Positions 1 to 9,791 of a DNA stretch of 64,000 bases are shown here, piece by piece. The position numbers and the translations under genes are program-made. The notes beneath the pieces were generated by a model, which saw nothing but the letters and a program-made list of their open reading frames with translations, was not told the DNA's origin and did not search any database. The DNA comes from Plantago major (Eukaryota > Streptophyta > Magnoliopsida > Lamiales > Plantaginaceae): assembly GCA_026545765.1 (NCBI GenBank), contig CM048844.1, forward strand, positions 25,366,237 through 25,430,236, given 5' to 3'. Positions within the stretch are counted from its first letter, which is position 1; each line of letters starts with the position of its first letter.

Positions 1-775
1 AATCAATAATAAACATATACTATATTCATTAAAAATTATTATTGATAAACGCTTTAAAACGCTCATACTTTTTTAAATATCTAAATTAAGGCACTTTCGC
101 GCTTATGCTCGCGCTTGCAGTCACGCATACGCTTTTATGTGATCTAGATCATAAGGGCACACAAGATCTTAAGATTACAATAGAGCACTTGTGTGTGTAC
201 GTCGTATGAGTTTCAACGTTTGAATCGGTGAACCTATTGATAAATATATGAAGTGCTTGAATGTAAAAAAATGAAATTGTGAGCAAATGAAGCTATTATG
301 AGATCCAACCGTAGAGAGCAGGTGGAATAAGCATGAGTACCTCTAGAACTTTAACTACCATCGGGCATTGAATTGACCTTGAGCCTACTTCGAGGACGAT
401 AAATAGCTTAAGAGCACCGATGATTGTAAAATATCATCGAACAGAGAGAACGGAAGCGAGAGCGAGCGATGCATGATAAGTTGCTACTCCGTTAGTCTTT
501 TACAAGAAGTTTGAAGTGACCAAAATGACCACAATTATATTGTAGAGTATCGTGTGACATTCTTGCCGATGCATGTCAAGTAAAGATAAAAATGTTACTG
601 AAAGAAATTGACCACCAAGTCCACCACATAGTCATGCACTTTCCAACGTGTCGAAACCCAATTCGCTAGAACCAACTCAACAAAAATCCTAGTCACTCTC
701 CACCTGCCCAAAGTCCACCATCAAGTCTTCATCCATTCTCAGGTCACTCCCAATCTCCGGAAAACACTATCCAGA
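1..775. other. Upstream region of the OST3 gene, no gene seen
   Basis: No coding region or transposon signature is visible. The last 200 bases before the ATG are C-rich and A-rich and are the likely promoter and 5' leader of the following gene, but no convincing TATA box was found. Confidence 0.5.
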
Positions 776-1801
776 ATGGCGATCTTCCCACCGCCGATCT
801 CCGCCGTAGCCACCGCCATCCTCCTCCTCACCCTCCTATCAACCACCGTCAAGTCCCGCACCTCAGACACTCTCCTCTCTGATCTCGCCGATCTCCAATC
901 CCAGGCCACCACCGGCGTCATCCGCCTCAACGACGATCTCCTCCGCCGCATCGTCTCCGCCTCCACCCCTCGCCCATTCCACTTCCTCGTCTTCTTCGAC
1001 GCCCAGCACCTCCACGCCAAAGCCGAGCTTGCTCTCCCTACTCTCAAATCCGAATTCACCCTCGTTGCTTCCTCTTTCTACGCTAACAACCCTAAATCCC
1101 TAAATTTGTTCTTCTTCGATGTGGAATTTCAGGATTCTCAGTCAACGTTTGGTCACTTCGGAGTCAACTCGTTGCCTCACATTCGTCTCATTCCGCCTTT
1201 CGCTAAGGATATGAAGTCGGAATCGATCCAGATGGAGCAGTCGGATTTCTCTCGATTAGCTGAATCGATGGCGGAATTTGTCGAATCGAAGGCGGAGATT
1301 ACAATTGGACCGATTGCTAGGCCTCCTCTTCTGTCCAAGACGCAGATGGGTGTGATTGTGGCTCTGTTTCTGATTTCTCTTCCGTATTTCATTAAAAAGG
1401 CGCTTTCGGGGAAAACCTTCTTGCACGAGAAGAGCATTTGGATGGCTGGGTCGATTTTCGTGTACTTTTTTAGTGTTTCAGGGGCTATGTTCAACATTAT
1501 TAGGAAAATGCCCATGTTTATGGCGGACAGGCAGGATCCGACCAAGTTGGTGTTCTTTTACCAGGGATCAGGAATGCAGCTGGGAGCTGAGGGATTCTCG
1601 GTTGGTTTCTTGTACACGATCGTCGGGCTGTTGCTAGCATTTGCCACTCATGTGCTGGTTCGAGTGAGGAACAAGACAGCACAGAGGTTCCTCATGATTT
1701 TTATGTTGTTTGTGTCGTTTTGGGCGGTGAAGAAGGTGGTTCAGTTGGATAACTGGAAGACGGGATATGGTATCCATGCTTACTGGCCGTCGAGTTGGTA
1801 G
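776..1801 (+). CDS. OST3B: Oligosaccharyltransferase subunit, OST3/OST6 family
   Basis: An intronless 341-residue protein of the OST3/OST6 (TUSC3/MAGT1) family, a subunit of the ER oligosaccharyltransferase that transfers N-glycans to Asn residues of nascent proteins. Visible in order: an N-terminal signal peptide (about residues 1-27, hydrophobic stretch ATAILLLTLL), a lumenal thioredoxin-like domain (about 35-185), and four membrane segments (about 195-212, 224-242, 280-298 and 308-325) with the conserved loop FFYQGSGMQLGAEGF. It ends NWKTGYGIHAYWPSSW, the family's typical C-terminus. The redox CxxC of yeast and animal members is absent at the expected place (FFDAQHL), which from memory is usual in plants. 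Length and single-exon structure match the Arabidopsis homologues. The start is the first ATG before the signal peptide. The symbol is by family resemblance. Confidence 0.95.
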   Translation: MAIFPPPISAVATAILLLTLLSTTVKSRTSDTLLSDLADLQSQATTGVIRLNDDLLRRIVSASTPRPFHFLVFFDAQHLHAKAELALPTLKSEFTLVASSFYANNPKSLNLFFFDVEFQDSQSTFGHFGVNSLPHIRLIPPFAKDMKSESIQMEQSDFSRLAESMAEFVESKAEITIGPIARPPLLSKTQMGVIVALFLISLPYFIKKALSGKTFLHEKSIWMAGSIFVYFFSVSGAMFNIIRKMPMFMADRQDPTKLVFFYQGSGMQLGAEGFSVGFLYTIVGLLLAFATHVLVRVRNKTAQRFLMIFMLFVSFWAVKKVVQLDNWKTGYGIHAYWPSSW

Positions 1802-4800
1802 TGATTGTGGTCAGAGAAAAATGTTGTAGCTCTACCTTTAGGTAAAGTGCTCCTTCCAGTCTGAATTTTGAGGAGGCATATGAACAAACTTACTCGTAAC
1901 TACGACTAGACCAATTTTACTTGAATGGATGTTTATGTATTCTTGAGACATAGTTATATGCTATACTAAAGTCTTTGATTAGGAGCATATCATGTTGATT
2001 TTTGGATTTGCATTCTATAGCTTTAGTTTTACTGCATGATAAAATTTCCCAGATTTATGATGATATGCATTCCTCGGTTATCCTATAGCACTAGTTCTCT
2101 ATAAAGTAGAACAATGTGTTAAGTACATGATGTTAGTCCATTGAGAAGGCAGGTCCAGATAAGGATAAATGCTGATAAGAAGAAGAAAATTTGTAAATGA
2201 TAAACATACTGGTGAATACAAGTCCATGTTTGGTTTCTACAATAGTAAATTGGGACTTAGATACTTAGGATTTGGGTTTCGAATTTCGACAGTCTAACAT
2301 CCTAGAATGTAAGTATTCTCCTGTTAGGATTCATAATTCTGAGAATGCATGGAAACACAAAAAAGGATGATCTGGATCCATGGAGTTGCACTATTTCACT
2401 AGTTTTATCTATGTTATGATCTTGTGATGGTTAAGGATGTTCGGTTCAGATTATACTTTAGTTCCTCTTGGCCGATAATCATGCAGAGATTTGAGCAACC
2501 CCCTTTGCTGCAATGCCTAACTTTGTATATCCCAACTCCAAATTATAGCAGCTAGATCCATTTCAGTAAGCCTCATTTCTTGTTGTCATTGACCCTTTGC
2601 TTTTTCCAAAAAGCAACTTAATGCCTATTTCACCAATGTCAGCATTACTTAAAAATTAGAGCAGAATTGCAGAATTCTATTCTAGTTGCATTTCTGGCAA
2701 GTATTCCAGTTCCAATGTGTTTAGCGTGCTTTCTTTTCTAGTTATGTCCTTGTTTCACTTACTGTTAGTTCAGTTTCTTGGTTGATGCATAATACATGAA
2801 CCTCTTTTTTCTTCTTTTTGGTAAAGAACCAAGGATAGATCCCTTGCAAAATTCATATCCATCTAATCGGATTGTTTGTCATGTGATAGTGTGAGGGTGA
2901 CTATTTTATCGGCGTGAAGGTACAAGTAATGTGAGAGTGATGTGATATTTTCATAGGTTATATGAAGTATGATCATGTATGTTCTTTGGGTTCAACTTGA
3001 GTAAAATGTAGGTGAAAAAGGCGGAAAAACTTTAAACGAGATTAAATGGTTCTCATTCCAGACAAGGCCTTGGAACTTTTGTAGCTTAGGAGTGTCTAGT
3101 TTTGTTGATTCTTGCCTTTCTTTTACTTCTGACCTGAAACACATCTGTGTATTATGGTCAAATCTAGTTTAGATTTTACCATAATGCTGAGTTCAGGTTC
3201 CTATTGAGTTTATAAGGATCTCTATTATCCTGTCTGATTGTTGATCTTTCTAGAAAACTTGTGTTTTCTGTGTTTCTTATGCTGATCCGTCATCGTGTCT
3301 TAACTCCAGCATCAAGGAATAATTTTCTGTTTTGTGTTCTGTTAATCAAAAATTTACTTTCTGTGTACGCTGTTCCAGCACTCAATCGCATGCCAACATA
3401 AAGCACATTCCAAATCCAGTATTTTGCCGTTGTTAGCCCATCGAGATTTTGTAGGGACTTCCTCTAACTGTTTCCCCTGTTCTTTTATTACCTCAGAATC
3501 CTACATCAACATCAATTTCTTTTGTTAAGAACTTCCTCTAACTGTTTCCCCTGTTCTTTTATGACAAATTGCTTAGGAAAGATTGTCCAGGCTAAAAAGA
3601 ATGTTTTTAGCTACAGTTCACCCTCTTATGTCAATTAATCTGATGGTGTGAGGCAGTGAGCCATGAGTCACTGGAATCCTGATTTCTCGAGAATGTGTAT
3701 CTTGCTTTCCTTCTATCTCAAGTACACATCTTGTGAATTTTTTTACCTAGACCGGATCTACTATCAATTTGTAGACCTCAGATGCTAAACTCAACTCCAT
3801 GTGTAAGACCCACGTGTGTGAGTGGTGACTGTGACTGGTGAGTTCATTAGGGGTGATCGTAGCATCTTGTAAACCAATAGGTTCCTACGTGAGCTTTTCT
3901 CCCCCCTAATTGCTCTGTACTCTTTCGCATCTTGAAACTGATGATGTTGATTGATGATGTTTTTGGTTCACATGATCCATGAATGAATTTGGTTCAAATT
4001 CTTTGCTGGTTATAGTGCACCGATCCCTCGTTGTCTCTTGTCTACTGTCTCTATAACCACATAAATGAAGTTTAATAACCACATTTTTTTCCATGAGACC
4101 ATCAGCTGCAAAAATGGCAACTGCCGCACCCGTTTACTCAACATTCAGTTCTGAAACAGTCATGCAGCTGGCAAAGAGTCATTCCTATCTAAAGCTGGAT
4201 TTATAGTGCCTGTCAACTAAAAATCTCAGTTTTAAAGTAACCTGCTAATGATTCATTATGATATCAATATTGCGTGAATGAATCTCCACCTATAGACACG
4301 TTACTTGTGAATTCTGTGGGAGCCTCTTTGAAAACATGATTCTGCTGTTATCCCATAAAATCGTGCATCTGTATGCTCTTTGTGCTGTAAACAGATAAAG
4401 GAAGAATCTACACTTGTGTTTCTCAATGTATGTTTCTGTGTCTGCAGTTACTTCTAACTGCTCTCAGAGTTTCGGAGATCTGATTGTTCTTATTCTTATC
4501 GTGATGAATGTGATGTTGCCAGCATGTTAAGCTTTCTCCTTTGATTCTTGACAAAAACGCCAAAAGTGGGTTGCAAATCTTGCAGCGATTATTCATTGGA
4601 AGAAAGAACTAGATTAGGGAAAGAATAGGATCCTGCTACTTGAGATTTCACAATACATTGTTGCTGGTAGTAGCAGAAAGAATCCCAGCAGCCACAAAGA
4701 AATAAAGCAAGTTCTTCGGGAATATTCCTTTCTTCCTTTTGCTTATTAGTACTACTTGAATGTGAACAAAAGAGCTAATTGATTCTAAAAGTGCTGATGG

Positions 4801-4965
4801 TAGCCTGTAGAGTCGGTTATATGCAGATCGCAAATTCATAATCTTTAATATTTTCACTTCATTGCGTAAGCATGCAGCAGTGTAGTTACCCAATATATAT
4901 GAATATGATATCCCCTTGTAGCAAAACAAATCTTCATCTACTTGCAAGCCTAGTGAATTATTGAA
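1802..4965. other. Intergenic stretch, no gene recognised
   Basis: About 3.2 kb of ordinary AT-rich sequence between the OST3 and NTF2 genes, presumably holding the OST3 3'UTR and the NTF2 promoter. I see no exon series or transposon ends. A 32-bp sequence beginning ACTTCCTCTAACTG occurs twice, at 3457-3488 and 3531-3562. The short ORFs here are low-quality and not supported. Confidence 0.5.
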
Positions 4966-5819
4966 ATGGATCTCGAAAATGTGGGAAGAGCATTTGTGGA
5001 GCATTACTACAACACCTTCGACCTCAACCCGGCTGCGATTGCTTCTCTGTATCAGCCGGAATCCATCCTCACATTTGAGGGTCAGAAGATACTGGGATCT
5101 GACAACATAGCAGCCAAGATAATCCAGTTGCCGTTTGATCAATGCCGTCATGTCATCAGCACTGTTGATTCTCAGCCATCAGGCTTCCCTGGTGGCATTG
5201 TGGTTTTTGTTAGCGGCAGTCTGCAGCTTCACGGAGAAGACCACCCCCTGAGGTTTAGCCAGGTAGACCTGTTGTTTTCTTTGTAATGTCTCTTGACAGT
5301 GCGATTGCATTTCATAACCACTATATTGGATTAAGATGCGTTTATGCGAGCATGAAAAACAGTACGGAGTGAGATATTGAGATATTAGGTGCGTAACAAC
5401 TCTACTACCCTCTAAATATGAGTGATGATTTTTCCGGATTGGAATTTTGAGATGCTTGAGGGTAACCACTGTAATACCCTCTCACATAGCGTGCCGTGTC
5501 ACATTAGTTTATCGCACTGGTTATGCCCTTATCATCAAATAAACCCTCTTAGCGTTCTAAATCTAATATAGTCACGTAGCAATACAAATGACAACTTAAA
5601 AGACAATTTTATTTTCATTAATAAAATCCATAAGCCTCTCTTTAGTACAATTCCCTTGCTTCCTATGGATATTCTTCTTCGATTTACCAAATGCTAAGAG
5701 TCTAAAAGATCCATACAATTACAATGTAAATTGAACTGCAGATGTTTCAGCTGATTTCGAGTGGGGAACAGGGGAGCTATTTTGTGCAGAATGACATATT
5801 TCGCCTCAACTACGGTTAA
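4966..5819 (+). CDS. NTF2: Nuclear transport factor 2 (NTF2), two exons
   Basis: A small NTF2 protein of 124 residues that carries RanGDP into the nucleus as a homodimer by binding FxFG nucleoporins. Exon 1 is 4966-5262 (99 codons, ends ...HPLRFSQ) and exon 2 is 5742-5819 (25 codons plus TAA, starts MFQLISS and ends NDIFRLNYG). The intron 5263-5741 begins GTAGAC and ends TGCAG, phase 0. The start MDLENVGRAFVEHYY and the motifs LTFEGQKI, GSDNIAAKI, LPFDQCRH and FVSGSLQL are close to plant NTF2A/B, and the acidic GED of the Ran-binding edge is present. Reading through the intron would give a false 106-residue protein. The intron position after FSQ agrees with what I recall of Arabidopsis NTF2 genes. 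Confidence 0.93.
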
Positions 5820-6271
5820 GATTCAAGAGATGCTGCTTGCTGTGTTCTGGAGACATCATTCAATGTGTTAAATCAGAGATTTATGAGCAATTCTAACAAT
5901 ATCAATTCCAATTGTGATGAATTCATATCATTTTTCTTGAACCGTCCCAATCAATAATATACATTTCCTTATCTAACAAACTTTATCTCACACTTTTATT
6001 GGTGGATCCTACAACTAAACCAATTACCACGTTCACGTTATACAACCTTTTAAAAATATGATCATAGACAAAAGTATACAATATTTAAACTAGACAAATG
6101 GAGTAACATAAGAATTTCACTATAGGCTAGATGACAGTTTGAATGAGTAGTACCATTTGCACGCCAATAGTCACACATTAAGATGGACTCCTCCTTCCTA
6201 ATCATTAATAAGTTCACTGGTCTGAAAACCTCAACACGCAAAAAACAAAATAAATTATTTGGAGCATTAGA
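5820..6271. other. NTF2 3' region with a possible degraded MITE
   Basis: Likely holds the NTF2 3'UTR. The piece 5935-6110 is AT-rich and has Stowaway-like end remnants (ACCGTCCCAATCA on the left, CAAATGGAGTAAC on the right), too degraded to be sure of. Confidence 0.3.
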
Positions 6272-6478
6272 GTTTTTTTTAGCAAGACAGGAGATTTATA
6301 TTATATCAAACGTACAGTACAAAATTTCGCTTCCAAGCGTGTAGCCTGTAAAACGGTACGTCGCCTAGGAGTGGCAAGATCTGATGCGATAATAGGTGCT
6401 AACCAATCCGGACATATATCCCAAACATGAAGATCGGGCCGGATTTGGTTCAGACTACATAAACTACTGGTACTATTT
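6272..6478 (-). pseudogene. LINE 3' end, separated by a copia insertion
   Basis: The terminal part of the LINE whose main body lies at 23817-26110. On the minus strand it encodes the C-terminal tail after RNase H (motif DICPDWLAPIIASDLA) and ends in a short A-run, seen as T8 near 6272. The copia element at 6484-23811 split the LINE here: GAACT at 6479-6483 matches GAACT at 23812-23816, and the flanks join as one LINE. No target duplication of the LINE itself could be found. Confidence 0.7.
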
Positions 6479-6483
6479 GAACT

Positions 6484-8195
6484 TGTTGGTCCAGATAACG
6501 GCAAAGTAAAAGACTAGAGGGAGGGGGGGGGGGGGTGAATAGTCTTTTAAAACTTTTGTCGATAAAAACTATTTCTCAGATATCTGAATAGATATCTGAT
6601 ACTTAGAATCAGAGCGCGGAAGACTTAATAAAGATAAGTGCAGAAACAGTTAAAGTGTGTGTGTGTTGCTGAAATGTAAATACAGAAAGGTAAATAACAC
6701 AGCAAGTATAGTGGTATCTGGAGGTGGCGTAATCCTCCAACTAATCCACTTCAGTCTACCAGAGACCTAGAATTCACTAGAGCAGATAATTGAGTTCACC
6801 TTATAATAAACCTATTCTAAGATTCTTAACAATTGGTTCCCAACCAAATGTTCCTCCTGAGTTGTTCCCCGGCTTTCACAGCCAAGTACTTCCTGTACTC
6901 AGAAACCTTTGAGTTATTCCCTAGCTTCCCAAACTAAGTACTTCCTATACTCAATAACCTTGGAGTTATTCCTTAGTTTCCCAAATCAAGTACTTCCTAT
7001 ACTCCGGTAACCTTGGAGTTATTCCCTGATTTTTCAAACTAAGTACATCCTGTACTCCACGCCAGCTATGGTGTTGGTTTTGGTTTGAGTTGTTTAATAA
7101 CTTATTCAGTTATTCAGATAGCTCTGTGAATCAAGTATACTTAATACACTTTTCAATGTATGGTATCTTGTTCTTTTTACTGACCCAAGTCTTAGATAAA
7201 TGTTTAAGAGAATGAATCTCAGATACTTGATCTTTCGTTTCAACTCTTTCACAGATAGCTATGCTTGTTTAGGATCAGGACACTTAGAACTTGAGTGTTA
7301 CTCAAGATCAAAAGCTTTGGTCGCAACAGAAAGCTTTGAGGATAAGTAATTTGCTTTGAGAGAGTAAGATGTTCAGTAAGTTCTGTGTTTTGTGTGTCTC
7401 TTCAAGCAGTCTAAGTGTTGATATTTATAAATGAATTTGAGTGCCGTTTGAATAGTATCCGTTAGGCTCAAATTCAAACTATTGATATCTGTGTATACTA
7501 CTGTAGCAGGTTTTGTCTTCTTCTTCAGAAGCTGCCGTTGCTTTTATTCAGACATCTCTGTCCGTGCATTAAATGCATTGTACTATACTTTTTGTCTTGT
7601 AGTGCCAACGGAACTATGCTTTGTATCAGAGACTAGTGTTATCTGATTCTTTGCACGTCCTTATCTTCAATCTTCAGATACCACTTATATTGAAACAACT
7701 TTGTTTGCAATACATATATTTCTTTTTCAGAAATGTGGTTAAAGCTCAAGGTATCTGAGAATAGATATTTGTGGACACTTTCCTTGTTTTCAGATAGGTC
7801 TTTTATTTCTCAGATATCTCTTGTGACACAGTTTGTATAAAACTATTCGTGTCTTCAAGATATCTGGCTAAGATATCTGAAAAAGATTTCGATAATCTTG
7901 TGCAGTTTCTTCAAGTCTTCAATGTCGTTGAGCTTGTTCTGCTTGGATGTCTTCTTCTTGGTCTTCTCTTCTTAAAATAAAAATTACATTTTGAGACCTA
8001 ACATCCTATACAAGATTAGCTAGACTATCATACTTAGTGAGTTTCCTCTTTTACAATGTTCAAGTGAACCAAGAGTACTAATCACCTTTCTGAGACTAAG
8101 ATAAGTCATCATGTTGCTGATCAAAATCTAAACAGATATTTCTAACAAAATATCTAACAAATTTCCTAACAAATTTCCCAAGAAATTTCCCAACA
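6484..8195 (-). repeat. Copia-1 3' LTR (1712 bp)
   Basis: Nearly identical to 22147-23811. It begins TGTTGG and ends CCAACA. On the minus strand a TATA-type box lies at about 7421-7431 (TTTATAAATAT). A tandem array of four units of about 52 bp (starts at 6859, 6911, 6963, 7016; core GAGTTATTCC) explains much of its greater length, since the other LTR has three units. A G-run near 6519-6535 is also longer here. Many copies of the palindrome-like AGATATCT are present. Confidence 0.95.
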
Positions 8196-8210
8196 AATTT
8201 CCCCCTTTTT
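8196..8210 (-). other. Copia-1 polypurine tract
   Basis: On the minus strand this reads AAAAAGGGGGAAATT immediately before the 3' LTR start TGTTGG, the expected place and composition of the plus-strand primer for reverse transcription. Confidence 0.85.
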
Positions 8211-8586
8211 GATCAGTCAACGATGACTATCTTTCCTATTACAAATCTGGATGAGTGAACAATCCAACACTTAAATCTTTTCTTAAGATCTTCAAATTAT
8301 TTAATTAAGTGCAGAAAGTAGACATCAACCAAATCACAAGGTGTGATCTTTGCTGACAAGTTATCTTTTTTAGAATATTATCTAAGAGTAAGTTCTTCAG
8401 ATAAGTTACAAATAAAGATTACAGATAACTTTAATACATAATTCAGTTAAGCTCAGTCAGCAAAAATACAACAAAAACTACGTAGTAAATTAGGACAACA
8501 GGAGTAACCAAGCTCCAAGTAAACATCCTAATAAACTAGTCTTCAAGTCTTCAATCTCTTCAAGTCTTCAACAGTGTTTCTGTGGA

Positions 8587-9173
8587 TTAGTCTGCAAATT
8601 TCCTATCTCCAAACCTTTTGATGTCATCAGAATAGTCATAGAGAAGAGTTCTGACGAGCATCTCTGTGTCTTTGGCAAATCCACAGACCTCTTTGTAGGT
8701 TTTGGTAGGATTTTTCTTGACAAAATGTTTGACCCACAGATACTTTCCCCACTTCCAGGCATGCTCTATTCTGATATCTGAAAGCTTGAAGTATTCGTAG
8801 ATAATCTTCAGATATCTGATGTCACCCTTGTATTGATCTTCAGTTAGATAGAACGATTCATAGGGTTCTACAGCGAGTCTTGCTCTTGTGCCTGGTCCTG
8901 TGATATTCAGAATTCTGTGCACATCATCTGGCTTTCCATATGGACATTCATCAGAGAGGTCTTTCTCATGGCTTCAGTTCTCTTGACAACTTCAAAATCC
9001 AACCAGGCTTTAATGTGATTGGTGTTGATCAAGGTTGGCTTATCTTTTCTCCATGCCATAAGTTGTTTATGGATTGGTTCTGGAAATCTTGAATTTACTA
9101 ATAGATGCTTAAGTTCCAGAATCCAATAGCCATTTTTCGATTGATGCACTGTGAGCGGATGAATCATTGTCAT
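8587..9173 (-). pseudogene. Copia-1 extra ORF, C-terminal unknown domain
   Basis: Two overlapping minus-strand frames (8907-9173, then 8587-8922) form one reading with a frameshift near 8940. The second frame contains GPGTRARLAVEPYESFYLTE, then a basic, aromatic segment (YKGDIRYLKIIYEYFKLSD, HAWKWGKYLWVKHFVKKNP) and ends GDRKFAD. I do not recognise this domain. It lies between the coiled-coil part of the extra ORF (9792-11387) and the polypurine tract, so it is probably the last part of that product or a separate small ORF. The link through 9174-9791 is in broken frames and uncertain. Confidence 0.45.
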
Positions 9174-9791
9174 ACTTCACATACTCTATTTGGCTTCTTC
9201 CGCCCGAGTGGAAGTTGACTTTTCTTTGCTCGACTCTCATCTGTTCCTTCTCATCTTGAATTCTCTTTGGGGTTGTTGCTTGAAGAACCACCACCTGGAT
9301 AGACTTGGTATTTCCGGAGGTGTTTTAGTTGCTAGGGGCTTTGCGACTATGGGCTCAGTTAGGCTTTCAATTTTCCTTTTTCTGTGAAGAGGAGCTTCAT
9401 CTTCATCAGTTTCCTCATCATCATCAAGATTGACTCTTGTGAGAGTTTTACAGCCTTCTTCATTGCCCAGGGACTTGATTTGACCTTCTTCTTCTTCAGA
9501 AGATTCATCAATCCCTTTAACTTGTCTTCTCCTTGGAGCCTTGTTACTCCTTGGAGGTTTCGTACATGGCCCTTGTTATCATTTTAGTTCCTTGATGGGT
9601 TTCGGGAAGCGACTACTATTTGCAAAGGCAATTGTCTTGAGGAGGTTCATTGATTACGAGTGGTGGTGGGAAGTTTTCATGTTTCTTCTTCCTTCCGAGC
9701 CGCACTTTTGACTCAGATTTCTTCTTGTTTTCTTCTCCTTCTTCCCATTCCCCGACTTTGAGGTCCAGATTTGTACATTCTTTCCCCTTAG

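Noticed and set aside
739-1545. Minus-strand ORFs opposite the OST3 gene
   Set aside because: Shadows of the coding strand with Arg-rich random composition.
4648-5151. 167-residue minus-strand ORF over NTF2 exon 1
   Set aside because: It overlaps the coding exon and has no recognisable motif.
5263-5286. Read-through end of NTF2 (VDLLFSL)
   Set aside because: This is intron sequence after a GTAGAC donor; exon 2 at 5742 gives the correct family C-terminus.
8196-8210. T-run as a LINE poly(A) tail
   Set aside because: It lies at the inner edge of an LTR and is the copia-1 polypurine tract.
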